Shown piece by piece: positions 25,999 through 37,772 of a DNA stretch of 62,793 nt (positions are counted from its first letter, which is position 1; each line of letters begins with the position of its first letter). Position numbers and translations under genes: made by a program. Below the pieces are notes generated by a model that saw nothing but the letters and a program-made list of their open reading frames with translations, had not been told where the DNA came from and did no database searches. The DNA is from Oscillospiraceae bacterium (GTDB lineage: Bacteria; Bacillota; Clostridia; Oscillospirales; Oscillospiraceae), in contig SVKU01000014.1 of assembly GCA_015068245.1 (NCBI GenBank), positions 1 through 62,793 of the forward strand, given 5' to 3'.

Positions 25999-27369
25999 TT
26001 ATTGCTTTCTTCGGCTGCTGCCTTTGTAGGTGCTGCCAAGTGCTGCTTTGTTTTGCTTCTTGACGGTGTAAGTAAAACTCATGATGCTGATAATGAGCAG
26101 CAGAGCCACAAAGCCCACAAGCACAAGCTTGACCCATCCCTGAGTGAAAAAGCCCTTTATTTTATCGTAGCCATACATTATCTCCGAGCGTTCAACGGCT
26201 GTAAGAGAAAGCAGGTTTACCTTGCCAAGCTCGGTTCCGTCGTAAGAGACTGTCATTTCTCCCACAACAGCGTCCTGTTCTACGGGAGCTATCAGCTCAC
26301 GACCTGTACCTTCTTCACCTTCGTCATAGAAGATGGTGATGTCTGTCACCAGTTTTTCTTCGTCATATGTCTTGGGCAGCACAGCCACGATATCTCTGTC
26401 GGCATGGACGATAACAGAATCGACCTCGGAGGACATAATTACAGGCACCTGCGCAACAGGATCTGCTGCCGAAATCACGGTGGTGGATCGGAAGTTTTCA
26501 AAACCCCATTCAAACATACGCTTGGTTTCGGCAAAGTGCATCTGAGTGCTGGTGCCGTCATCGTTGTAAACTATCTCTGCACCAAGAACAACAGAAATCA
26601 GAGTGATACCGTCTTTTTCGGCAGTGGATACAAGACACAGACCTGCGGGGGTGGTATGTCCGGTTTTGATGCCTCGGGCATATTCGTAATAGTAACCTGC
26701 CTGTTTCTGTTCGGAAAGCAGGAAGTTGGTGGTCATAAGATACCTTGTGCCATACATATTTGTGGGTGCGATCTCTTTTGAAGATGTGCTGCAAATATCA
26801 ATAAATACATCATTTTCCATGGCAGCACGGGTAATTTTCAGAAGATCGTTGGCGGTGGTATAATGGTTGTCGTCGTGGAGCCCGTGAGGATTTACAAAAT
26901 GGGTATTTTCGCAGCCCAGCTCAGCAGCTTTTCTGTTCATCAGCTCAACAAAATCGCTGATGCTGCCGGATATGTATTCGGCAATAACATTACATGCTTC
27001 GTTGGCTGATGCCACCATCATGCAGTAAAGCAGCTGCTCAAGAGTCAATACCTCGCCTGCCAGCAGGTCGGCAGTGCTTCCGTATATACTCAGTCCTTCG
27101 GTTATGGCGTTTTCCGAAACCGTTATCTCATCTTCAAGAACGCCTCGTTCCAGTGCTATAAGGCAGGTCATGATTTTTGTAAGGGACGCAGGATAAAGTC
27201 GTTCGTCTGCGTTTTGAGAAAGCAAAACCGTACCCGAATCTGCATCGATAAGCAGTGCGGCCTTGGCAGCGACGTTTATTTTGTCGCCTTCATCGGCAAA
27301 ACAGGTGCAGGAAAGACCCAAAATATAAAAAACGATTACAAGAATCGAAAGAAATCTGATTTTTTTCAT
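25999..27369 (-). CDS. D-alanyl-D-alanine carboxypeptidase (DacF/PBP5-like)
   Basis: A 456-residue serine D,D-carboxypeptidase of peptidase family S11 that trims pentapeptide stems of peptidoglycan. It has a signal peptide (about 1-25), SxxK at S62-LTK65, SxN at S121-AN123, KTG at 235-237, the PBP5 C-terminal beta domain, and a C-terminal membrane helix with a basic tail (about 415-456). The tail is a full transmembrane anchor rather than the usual amphipathic helix. The start MKKIRFL at 27369 fits the signal peptide. Confidence 0.92.
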   Translation of the reverse strand: MKKIRFLSILVIVFYILGLSCTCFADEGDKINVAAKAALLIDADSGTVLLSQNADERLYPASLTKIMTCLIALERGVLEDEITVSENAITEGLSIYGSTADLLAGEVLTLEQLLYCMMVASANEACNVIAEYISGSISDFVELMNRKAAELGCENTHFVNPHGLHDDNHYTTANDLLKITRAAMENDVFIDICSTSSKEIAPTNMYGTRYLMTTNFLLSEQKQAGYYYEYARGIKTGHTTPAGLCLVSTAEKDGITLISVVLGAEIVYNDDGTSTQMHFAETKRMFEWGFENFRSTTVISAADPVAQVPVIMSSEVDSVIVHADRDIVAVLPKTYDEEKLVTDITIFYDEGEEGTGRELIAPVEQDAVVGEMTVSYDGTELGKVNLLSLTAVERSEIMYGYDKIKGFFTQGWVKLVLVGFVALLLIISIMSFTYTVKKQNKAALGSTYKGSSRRKQ

Positions 27370-27457
27370 ATGATTATCTCCGCTGGTGTGGTAGAATATA
27401 AGCAAGAAACATTATATCAAAGAAATTTCGCTGTTGCAACTAATTTGGAGTGGTGAG

Positions 27458-27820
27458 ATGAGGCTTACTGCGTTTGAGAAATTTACGATGACAGCTGCGC
27501 TTGTTATTGTTATCGGCTTGTTCTGCTGGGCAGCCGGTGCAGGCAGTTTTGAAAGGACTTCGGATATTTCGGAAACTGCCATATATCTTGTTAAAAATGA
27601 TGCTACCGGTGAGCCGGCAGAAAAGGAACTTATAAATATCAATACTGCTGTTTCGGAACAGCTGCAGACTTTGAGCGGCATCGGTCCTGAACTTGCGGAA
27701 AGAATTGTTGAGTTCAGGGAAAAACACGGAAGTTTTGATGACATAAACGACCTGTTGGAAATCAGCGGTATAGGTACAAAAAAGCTTGAGGCAATCGCAG
27801 ACGAGATAACCGTTGATTGA
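27458..27820 (+). CDS. ComEA-like helix-hairpin-helix DNA-binding protein
   Basis: A 120-residue protein with one N-terminal transmembrane helix (about 10-30) and a C-terminal tandem helix-hairpin-helix domain (INTAVSEQLQTLSGIGPELA, then LLEISGIGTKKLEAI). That is the ComEA C-terminal module that binds transforming DNA at the cell surface. It lacks the SLBB domain of full-length ComEA, so it is a short form. The ATG at 27458 follows GGAG. ComFC and RecD2 elsewhere in the window are also competence-related families. Confidence 0.82.
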   Translation: MRLTAFEKFTMTAALVIVIGLFCWAAGAGSFERTSDISETAIYLVKNDATGEPAEKELININTAVSEQLQTLSGIGPELAERIVEFREKHGSFDDINDLLEISGIGTKKLEAIADEITVD

Positions 27821-27851
27821 AACTGTTATATGGTAAGTGAGGCTTGATCAA

Positions 27852-28532
27852 ATGAGAATACTTGTTGTTGATGATGAAAAATTACTCGTTAAAGGAATAC
27901 GATTCAATCTTGAAAACGAAGGGTATCAGGTCGAGGTTGGGTACGATGGTGAGGAAGCGGTTGAAAAAGCCAGAACCGGTGAGTTTGATCTGATAATCCT
28001 TGACCTGATGATGCCCAAGATAGACGGCCTTGAGGCGTGTATGCGTATCCGTGAGTTTTCAAATGTGCCAATCATTATGCTAACCGCCCGAAGCGAGGAT
28101 ACAGACAAGATAATAGGCTTTGAATACGGGGCAGACGATTACGTTACCAAGCCTTTCAACATTCTTGAACTGAAAGCCCGTGTCAGAGCGTTGCTGCGCC
28201 GATCGGCTGTCCAGAACACCAGGGAAAAAACCAACAGGATAACATACGGTCATATTACGATCGACTCAGATGAACGAAACGCATATAAAGACGGTCAGCT
28301 GGTTGAGGTGACTGCCAGAGAATTTGATCTGATAGAACTGCTGATGCACAATCCCGGCAGAGTATACAGCAGGGAAAATCTGCTTGATATTATCTGGGGT
28401 TACGACTATCAGGGAGATTTTCGTACCGTAGACGTACACATAAGACGACTCAGAGAGAAGCTGGAAAAGGAACCGGCCTCCCCTGAGTACCTGATGACCA
28501 AGTGGGGGGTAGGTTATTATTTCAAAGTCTAA
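27852..28532 (+). CDS. OmpR/PhoB-family response regulator
   Basis: A 226-residue transcriptional regulator. The receiver domain has D7/D8, phosphoacceptor D51 (LIILDLMMPK), T78 and K100; the C-terminal winged helix includes EFDLIELLMHNPGRVYSRENLL and DVHIRRLREKLE. It resembles WalR/PhoP-type regulators. ATG at 27852 lies nine bases after GTGAGG. The partner histidine kinase starts within or just after its 3' end. Confidence 0.93.
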   Translation: MRILVVDDEKLLVKGIRFNLENEGYQVEVGYDGEEAVEKARTGEFDLIILDLMMPKIDGLEACMRIREFSNVPIIMLTARSEDTDKIIGFEYGADDYVTKPFNILELKARVRALLRRSAVQNTREKTNRITYGHITIDSDERNAYKDGQLVEVTAREFDLIELLMHNPGRVYSRENLLDIIWGYDYQGDFRTVDVHIRRLREKLEKEPASPEYLMTKWGVGYYFKV

Positions 28533-29940
28533 TAACCGGCGATCCATAGTCAACAGCATTCAGTTCAAACTCATTCTTTCGTATGTGGTACTTCTGGCGA
28601 TTCTGCTGGTGACGCTTAACATTTATCCTATCTCAATGTCCAGGGATCTGGTTTTCCAGTCAAAGCAGTCGTCCCTTTCCGGTAAAGCATCGGTTGTTGC
28701 GTCTGCGCTTACAGGTCTTGAGTATCTGACCACAGACGGTGTTGAGCAGGTTCTGGAAATGCTTGAGGATCTGGGTGTTACAAGGCTCATAATAACAGAC
28801 GGCGAGGCCAGAATACTATACGACACCAACAGTGAAAACGTAGGCAAATTTGCACTGTTTTCCGAGGTGTGCAGTGCTCTTGAAGGCAACGATGTGTTTC
28901 ACAGTGCATACAAAAACGGAGCCTTTGGCAGCAGCTATGCTCAGCCCGTAATGTTCAGAAACAATATTATCGGTGTTGTGTATGCCTATGAGTTGGATAC
29001 GGAACAGGCGCAGCTGCTTGAAAATCTTAACAGTAATTTTGTAAATATATCTGTACTGATAACTGTTGTATTTCTTGTTGTGAGCGTTCTGTTTTCCCGG
29101 GCGGTAACCGGCAGACTACAGGACATTATCCGTTATCTGCGAACTGTCGGAGGCGGTGACTATAATACAAAACTTGTTGTTAAGGGGCAGGACGAGCTGA
29201 GTGAACTGGCTATGGAGTTCAATATGTTCACGGAACGTCTGAAAAATACAGAGGTTGCCAGAAAACGATTTGTGTCTGATGCGTCTCATGAACTGAAAAC
29301 ACCTCTTGCATCAATAAAATTGCTTACAGACTCAATTCTGCAGACCGAGAACATAGATATCCCCATGACAAGAGAATTTGTTGGAGATATCGGAGAAGAA
29401 GCAGACCGACTTACCAGAATTACCGAAAAGCTCCTTGATATAACAAGACTGGAATCTGCCAATGAAAAGCCATCTGAACTTGTTGATATAAAAGCAGTTA
29501 TTATTCGGGCCTTGCATATGCTTCATCCTTTGGCCGATAAAAGGGGAGTGGATCTTCAGAGCACGATGGACGAAGGCTGCTTAATCAGAGGAAACCGGGA
29601 CGATATCCACCAAATAGTTTTCAACCTGTTGGAAAACGCTCTGAAGTATACAAATGAAGGCGGATTTGCCAGGGTTTTGCTGTACTGCAATGAAGACGAT
29701 ATCGTGTTGATCGTTGAGGATAACGGTATTGGTATCCCCGAAGAGGATATGCCGAGAATATTTGAACGATTTTATCGCGTGGACAAAGCACGATCCCGTG
29801 AAGCCGGCGGTACAGGTCTTGGACTTTCCATCGTTAATGAAACGGTGCGCCGTCTGGGCGGTCAGGTAACTGTTGCTGCGAGAAATCAGGGGGGAACACG
29901 TTTTACTGTGACCTTTACAGGCAGGAGGGAAGTGCAATGA
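28519..29940 (+). CDS. Membrane sensor histidine kinase, start codon uncertain (possibly ATT)
   Basis: The kinase has two transmembrane helices flanking an extracytoplasmic sensor domain (about residues 45-175), HAMP (GRLQDIIRYLRTVGGGDY), an H-box (SDASHELKTPLASIKLL) and the N, G1, F and G2 boxes (LLENALKY, EDNGIGIPEEDM, GGTGLGLSIV). The first ordinary start codon, GTG 28585, has no Shine-Dalgarno and cuts the first membrane helix. Upstream codons back to 28513 are open and encode a plausible cytoplasmic N terminus (SKSNNRRSIVNSIQFKLILSY). The only candidates there are ATT 28516/28519 and ATA 28546, so I place the start at ATT 28519. The 3' end overlaps the lipoprotein start by four bases. 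Confidence 0.85.
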   Translation: MSKSNNRRSIVNSIQFKLILSYVVLLAILLVTLNIYPISMSRDLVFQSKQSSLSGKASVVASALTGLEYLTTDGVEQVLEMLEDLGVTRLIITDGEARILYDTNSENVGKFALFSEVCSALEGNDVFHSAYKNGAFGSSYAQPVMFRNNIIGVVYAYELDTEQAQLLENLNSNFVNISVLITVVFLVVSVLFSRAVTGRLQDIIRYLRTVGGGDYNTKLVVKGQDELSELAMEFNMFTERLKNTEVARKRFVSDASHELKTPLASIKLLTDSILQTENIDIPMTREFVGDIGEEADRLTRITEKLLDITRLESANEKPSELVDIKAVIIRALHMLHPLADKRGVDLQSTMDEGCLIRGNRDDIHQIVFNLLENALKYTNEGGFARVLLYCNEDDIVLIVEDNGIGIPEEDMPRIFERFYRVDKARSREAGGTGLGLSIVNETVRRLGGQVTVAARNQGGTRFTVTFTGRREVQ

Positions 29941-31256
29941 TGAAAAAGTTGGCTTTGCTCCTTGGGCTTGTTCTGCTCTTGTCAGGCTGCGAAATCAGCC
30001 GTGTTGATGCTCCGCAGAACAGATATGTGTTTTATTATCTGACTGCCGGTGAAGCCGATGATCTGAATGAATTGAAGATAGATTTCGAAGTCAGACATAT
30101 TGAAGCCAATTCCCCCTTGACTGTGTTGGAAGTATACCTGCAGGGACCGGAAAGCGGGGGACTGACTTCTCCGTTTCCACCTATGACAAGTGTGCTGTCA
30201 TACGGAAAAAGCGATGATGTTGCAAAAATCAGGATGTCATCGGAATTCTTTGAACTGACCGGTGCAGACAAGACGCTGGCAGAAGCCTGCCTTACAATGA
30301 CGGCAGCCGAACTTAGCGGAGCTTCGGAAGTTCAACTGGTGGACCCTGACGGTAAAGTGAGCAGCAGAGACACTGAAATGTATATTCTGAAAGAGGAAAT
30401 CGAAGCGGTGTCTGATGACAGTGTTACACTGTATTTTGCTGATGCAAACGGTCAATATCTCGTTCCGGAATCAAGAAAGCTTGTCAGCGGAGCGGGTGTA
30501 ACCGACGAAAGATATATAATCGATCAGCTTATAAGAGGTCCTGTCGGAGATGAGCTTTCGCCGGTAATGCCGGCCGGTACAGAACTTTTATCAGTTATGA
30601 CGGATATAAACGGTGTTTGCACCGTTGACTTTTCCGGTCATTTTATGGAAAATAAACCTGAGACGGAAAGACAGGAGTTTATAACCATATATGCTGTTGT
30701 CAATTCTCTTTCCAGTCTTGACTGGGTAGAGAGCGTTCGTATACTGATCGAAGGCAGCCAAACGGAAATATACAGATATATGGAACTGTCTGACCCTATC
30801 AGGTATTATGATGGCATAGTCGGACCTGTAAGATCAGGCGTCAATGAAATAGGAATAAATCTGTATATGCAGAGCTGGAGCCCGGATTATCTTGCCGGCC
30901 TTCCTGAAATCATTAAACGCCGGGTAAATGTTACCACAGAAGAACAGCTTCTGGAAATGCTCATTAATTTTGAGCCTCCGGAGGGATTCACAAATCCGAT
31001 TCCGTTTGATACCGAAATCAATTCTGTTTCTGTAACGGAAGGGGATTGCGTGGTAAACCTTACTGCCGAATTTCTGAGTGTGGCAGATAAGGATGCTGCG
31101 GCTCAGCGGCTGAGTGTCCTGTCTATTGCCGCTACATTGAGCCAATTGGAGTATATAGACAGCGTGCTTATACTCATTGATGGCGAAAAAACAGATTTGC
31201 CGGATTACAATATGTCTGAACCTATCACTGTTGCCAACGATGTTTTTTTCCCATAA
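29937..31256 (+). CDS. GerMN-domain lipoprotein
   Basis: A 439-residue lipoprotein with signal sequence and lipobox LLSGC (Cys18). Two or three GerMN-like domains follow: the clearest contains YIIDQLIRGPVGDELSPVMP then VCTVDFSGHF, and another CVVNLTAEFL with YIDSVLILIDGEKTD. GerM domains occur in spore germination/sporulation proteins and in LpqB, the lipoprotein partner of the MtrAB two-component system. Coupling to the kinase by an ATGA overlap suggests it modulates that sensor; this is inference. Confidence 0.85.
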   Translation: MMKKLALLLGLVLLLSGCEISRVDAPQNRYVFYYLTAGEADDLNELKIDFEVRHIEANSPLTVLEVYLQGPESGGLTSPFPPMTSVLSYGKSDDVAKIRMSSEFFELTGADKTLAEACLTMTAAELSGASEVQLVDPDGKVSSRDTEMYILKEEIEAVSDDSVTLYFADANGQYLVPESRKLVSGAGVTDERYIIDQLIRGPVGDELSPVMPAGTELLSVMTDINGVCTVDFSGHFMENKPETERQEFITIYAVVNSLSSLDWVESVRILIEGSQTEIYRYMELSDPIRYYDGIVGPVRSGVNEIGINLYMQSWSPDYLAGLPEIIKRRVNVTTEEQLLEMLINFEPPEGFTNPIPFDTEINSVSVTEGDCVVNLTAEFLSVADKDAAAQRLSVLSIAATLSQLEYIDSVLILIDGEKTDLPDYNMSEPITVANDVFFP

Positions 31257-31279
31257 ACCAATAGAAAAGGAATGAAATT

Positions 31280-32560
31280 ATGAAAGAACTTCATGTAAAT
31301 TCAAAATGTATCCTTTCCGGATATCAGCCCAAAAATGGAGAACCCAGACAGCTTCCAATTATTCAGAGTACAACTTTTAAGTATGACTCTGCCGACGAAA
31401 TGGGCAAACTGTTTGACCTTGAAGCAGCCGGATACTTCTATACCCGTCTTGCAAACCCAACCAGTGACGCTGTTGCCGCAAAGATAGCTGATCTGGAGGG
31501 TGGCGTAGGTGCTATTCTGACTTCCTCCGGTCAGGCAGCAACTACCTTTTCACTGCTGAATGTCTGTGGTTCCGGAGACCATATTGTTGCTTCCACTGCT
31601 ATATACGGCGGCTCATTCAACCTTCTCAGCGTAACTTTCAAAAAGCTTGGTATCGAAACCACCTTTGTTGAACCGGACGCTACCGAAGAAGAACTGAACG
31701 CCGCTTTCCGTGAAAACACCAAGGCTGTGTTTGGCGAAACAATTGCCAACCCTGCACTTGCGGTTTTGGATATTGAAAAGTTTGCCAAAGTTGCCCACAG
31801 CCATGGAGTACCCCTTATTATCGACAATACCTTTGCTACTCCCATAAACTGCCGTCCTTTTGAGTGGGGAGCAGATATCGTTATCCACTCAACCACAAAG
31901 TATCTTGATGGTCATGCAACTCAGACCGGCGGTGTTGTGGTAGACAGCGGAAACTTTGACTGGATGGCTCATGCAGATAAGTTCCCCGGACTTACTCAGC
32001 CTGATGAATCCTACCATGGAAAGAATTACGCAGTTGACTTCGGCAAAATGGCATACATCACCAAGATTCAGGCTCAGCTTATGCGTGACCTTGGTGCAAC
32101 CCCAGGCCCCTTCAATGCGTTTTTGCTGAACCTTGGAATCGAAAGCCTTCATGTTCGTGTTCAGCGTCACTGCGAAAATGCTCAGAAAGTTGCTGAATAT
32201 TTGCAGGCTCATCCCAAGATCAGCTGGGTAAAATATGCTGGACTTCCCGGAGACAAGGACTACGAACTTGCTCAGAAGTATCTGCCTGATGGAGTTTGCG
32301 GTGTAGTGTCCTTTGGAATTAAGGGCGGCAGGGAGGCTGCCACCAGATTTATGGACAGTCTGAAACTGGCCGAGATCGCCACTCATGTTGCCGATGCCCG
32401 CACCTGCACCCTGCATCCTGCCAGCACTACCCACCGTCAGCTTACCGACCAGCAGCTCATTGAAGCCGGCGTAACCGCCGATCTGGTGCGTTTTTCTGTT
32501 GGTATCGAATATGTTGGCGACATTATCGATGACATTGAACAGGCTCTCGAAAACGCATAA
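31280..32560 (+). CDS. metY: O-acetylhomoserine aminocarboxypropyltransferase / Cys-Met PLP enzyme
   Basis: A 426-residue gamma-family PLP enzyme that makes homocysteine from O-acetylhomoserine and sulfide. Motifs: FYTRLANPTSDAVAAKIA, SSGQAA, PLIIDNTFATP, and the PLP-lysine region HSTTKYLDGHATQTGG. The long insertion after that (residues about 225-260) is typical of MetY rather than MetB or MetC. It is monocistronic before the terminator at 32572. No S-box or T-box leader fits in the 23-base gap upstream. Confidence 0.93.
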   Translation: MKELHVNSKCILSGYQPKNGEPRQLPIIQSTTFKYDSADEMGKLFDLEAAGYFYTRLANPTSDAVAAKIADLEGGVGAILTSSGQAATTFSLLNVCGSGDHIVASTAIYGGSFNLLSVTFKKLGIETTFVEPDATEEELNAAFRENTKAVFGETIANPALAVLDIEKFAKVAHSHGVPLIIDNTFATPINCRPFEWGADIVIHSTTKYLDGHATQTGGVVVDSGNFDWMAHADKFPGLTQPDESYHGKNYAVDFGKMAYITKIQAQLMRDLGATPGPFNAFLLNLGIESLHVRVQRHCENAQKVAEYLQAHPKISWVKYAGLPGDKDYELAQKYLPDGVCGVVSFGIKGGREAATRFMDSLKLAEIATHVADARTCTLHPASTTHRQLTDQQLIEAGVTADLVRFSVGIEYVGDIIDDIEQALENA

Positions 32561-32571
32561 ATACAGTAATT

Positions 32572-32615
32572 ATCAACCCCTTTACGAAATAAAATGCCGT
32601 AAAGGGGTTGATTTT

Positions 32616-32617
<2 letters not shown>
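32572..32617 (+). terminator. metY terminator carrying the yunB ribosome-binding site
   Basis: A 15-base stem (32572-32586 and 32598-32612) is followed by six Ts. The yunB Shine-Dalgarno (AAAGGGG, 32601-32607) lies within the 3' arm and the TTG start at 32616 is in the T-run. Confidence 0.85.
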
Positions 32618-35373
<2,756 letters not shown>

Positions 35374-35395
35374 AACTCAGAATAGGATTTAATAC

Positions 35396-37345
35396 ATGAA
35401 GAACAAAAAAATTACGGCAGTATTGTTGATAATCTGCATTCTGGCAGCCATGCACCTGCCTGTGTTTGCACAGAAAACTGCGTTGAGCGATATCGAGCTT
35501 TTTGAGCCTGTTTCAAATAACAGTTCCGACGAAACGTCTGAAGATCAGCCTGTTGATGAGGACATGAACTCTGATGATGAAAATCTCGATGATTCTTACG
35601 ATGAAGAGAATTCGGAAAACTCAGATGATGAATCATTAGATGATGAAAGCTCTGAAGATGAAACACTTGACGATGGTGACTCTTCAGATGATGCAGATAA
35701 ACCTTCTGAAGAGGACGAAGAAAACTCCGGTGAAGAGGATTCTGAAGAGAACAAAGAATCTGAGGAAGAATCTGAAGAAGTGAAAGATGAAGAGTCCGGA
35801 GAAGAAACCGAGGAGGAAACTGAAGAAGAATCCGAAGAGGAAATCGAGGAAGAAACCGAAGACGGCAAGGAGTATGAAACCAATCCGGTTGAACTGAAAG
35901 ACTTTGATTGGGAAAGAGTTAGTCTTGATTATCTTGAATCTTCCTTTGGCGATATAGCCATCACCGAAAGCCTTGCGTCCACAGATTTTGGTCAGCACTG
36001 CCAGATGATGTATTCCTACCCCGACGGTTCTTACTTTGCGTCCCGCAGACTGTATGTCGACAGCGTGATGAACGAAGAATTTGAGCTTTACTCAATGGAA
36101 TTCGAGTGCGAGTCACTGACCATGAGATACTACAATGTTGTATCCTCCAAATGGGTCGACAAGGCGATGCATACCGACAGCCGTATGCCTTTTGGTATGT
36201 ATTTCCTCACCATAGACGACAGCGAGGAATTGATAGTTTTCCTGCCTCAGGCTTATAAAGATAAGAGCAATAATGCGATCCAGGCTCAGGAGGGTCAGAC
36301 AGGAGACTTGTGTCTGGAACCTACCGAAAATGGATGGCGTATATCTATAATGGCTCCGTATGTTTACTCCGAAGCCTATGTTGACTATTTTGTTCTGTAT
36401 TCCAACAGCAATATACTAAACTGGGACGACCCGGATACGCGCACTCAGTGGTCGGGCTGCCAGTTTGGCGGTGACAACAGATGGTGCTATAACGGCTACT
36501 ATTACACCTCGCCTTCAAACTATATTCCTTCCGGCGAAAACTATTACCACAGACTGCCTGCCGCATATATTGCCTGTAAGCTGGTTCCGATAGGGCTTGA
36601 AGCCAACAGCGCAAAATACATGTCTATAGCCATGCTTGATGTAATGCGTGACCTGCAGAACGAACGTGGATATTTCCCCACTCTATCGGGCAGTCAGTGG
36701 CTTCTTTCCGATTATGGTATTGGCCCCGGGTTCTTTGACACTCGATTCAATACCGACCTTGTGAGGGCTTTTTTGGAGGCTTACAGGTACTACAACATTG
36801 AAGAGTTCTGGGATGTTGTGGAAAACTATATGGATTACTATATCCCGTTTGTGCTGAGAAACCATGATTCGGTAACACTATCCGACGGATGGCCGGGATG
36901 GCTGGTATATGATTATATTGGCCAGTACGGAGGCAAAAAGACCCACACATCTCTTAACCATCAGCTTGCGCAGATAATTCTGATGGAGGAGATATATAAT
37001 GTTACCGGCAATACTCTGGTTCGATTCCTTGAGGAAATGATGTACCGGGGCATTCAGGGAACCGAAAGAATATGGTATATGAGCAACAACAACCTTGAGT
37101 ATGCTTATTTTAACGGTAAGGCAGCTGCAGGTATGCAGGATTACCCGTATCTGACCTACAATGATTTGTATGAGCTTCGTGAATTGTATTCCGAGCGACT
37201 GGGATATGTTCCCGGCACCATACGCAATCTGATGGCATCAAAGAAAAAATGGATGGACGCCAACGGCGTTACCGGCTATCTCGGAAGCTATATAGCAGCC
37301 CAGGAGGTTGAATACACAGGTTCCGTAGTGCTGACCGAAGACTGA
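35396..37345 (+). CDS. Large secreted protein with acidic Asp/Glu/Ser linker and alpha-helical toroid-like domain
   Basis: I cannot assign a function to this 649-residue protein. A signal peptide (about 1-25, ending PVFAQ) is followed by a very acidic low-complexity region of roughly 125 residues (about 35-160) built from SDDE and EESEE units. A beta-rich part comes next (about 165-350), then an aromatic-rich helical domain (about 380-600) with RGYFPTL, GWPGWLVYDYIGQYGGKKTHTSLNHQ, resembling alpha/alpha-toroid carbohydrate enzymes such as C5-epimerase C-terminal domains. No cell-wall anchor is seen. It follows ligA by 22 bases. Confidence 0.65.
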   Translation: MKNKKITAVLLIICILAAMHLPVFAQKTALSDIELFEPVSNNSSDETSEDQPVDEDMNSDDENLDDSYDEENSENSDDESLDDESSEDETLDDGDSSDDADKPSEEDEENSGEEDSEENKESEEESEEVKDEESGEETEEETEEESEEEIEEETEDGKEYETNPVELKDFDWERVSLDYLESSFGDIAITESLASTDFGQHCQMMYSYPDGSYFASRRLYVDSVMNEEFELYSMEFECESLTMRYYNVVSSKWVDKAMHTDSRMPFGMYFLTIDDSEELIVFLPQAYKDKSNNAIQAQEGQTGDLCLEPTENGWRISIMAPYVYSEAYVDYFVLYSNSNILNWDDPDTRTQWSGCQFGGDNRWCYNGYYYTSPSNYIPSGENYYHRLPAAYIACKLVPIGLEANSAKYMSIAMLDVMRDLQNERGYFPTLSGSQWLLSDYGIGPGFFDTRFNTDLVRAFLEAYRYYNIEEFWDVVENYMDYYIPFVLRNHDSVTLSDGWPGWLVYDYIGQYGGKKTHTSLNHQLAQIILMEEIYNVTGNTLVRFLEEMMYRGIQGTERIWYMSNNNLEYAYFNGKAAAGMQDYPYLTYNDLYELRELYSERLGYVPGTIRNLMASKKKWMDANGVTGYLGSYIAAQEVEYTGSVVLTED

Positions 37346-37362
37346 ATGAAGAATACACCTAT

Positions 37363-37394
37363 CCTCTCAGACCGGCATAACATGGTCTGAGAGG
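37363..37394 (+). promoter_or_regulatory. Hairpin that buries the ribosome-binding site of the next gene
   Basis: CCTCTCAGACC (37363-37373) pairs with GGTCTGAGAGG (37384-37394). Beyond a two-base bulge the stem continues: ATACACCT (37354-37361 region) with AGGTGTA up to the start codon. The AGGAGG Shine-Dalgarno at 37392-37397 is fully inside the stem. No U-run follows, so it does not look like a terminator. Confidence 0.6.
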
Positions 37395-37404
37395 AGGTGT
37401 AATG

Positions 37405-37743
37405 ATGAGTGCGTTTGGAGCAGTTATAGTATGTATTCTGTCCGGTTTGGGCCTGGCTTCGTTGATTTGGTCGTTGGTTGGTGCGTTTCTGCTGCCGGTC
37501 AAAGGCGGCGAAAGTTGCCGGGTACATATGGTAGCCGATGCAAAAGGTGACTGCGGCCAGCTCCAGAATCTTGTCAGGTCAATGGAGTGGATACTGGACC
37601 TTGGAATCATTGATTTTGATATAATCATTGTCGATAACGGAATGGAGCAACAATCTCTGCAGTCAGCACGGATCCTGGCTAACAAGGAAAATGTCAGCCT
37701 TTGCGTGCCACAGCAGCTGCAGGATAAACTTACAGAGCAGTAA
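37405..37743 (+). CDS. Small membrane protein upstream of recD2, uncharacterised
   Basis: About 112 residues. One or two membrane segments lie at the N terminus (about 5-32), followed by a cytoplasmic alpha/beta portion containing DFDIIIVDNGMEQQSLQSARIL, which resembles the start of a nucleotide-sugar-binding fold. Homologues of similar size occur in Clostridia next to recD2, with no known role. ATG 37405 has better spacing from AGGAGG than ATG 37402. Confidence 0.7.
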   Translation: MSAFGAVIVCILSGLGLASLIWSLVGAFLLPVKGGESCRVHMVADAKGDCGQLQNLVRSMEWILDLGIIDFDIIIVDNGMEQQSLQSARILANKENVSLCVPQQLQDKLTEQ

Positions 37744-37772
37744 CTGCTGTTATATAAAGGAATGGTCTTTGT

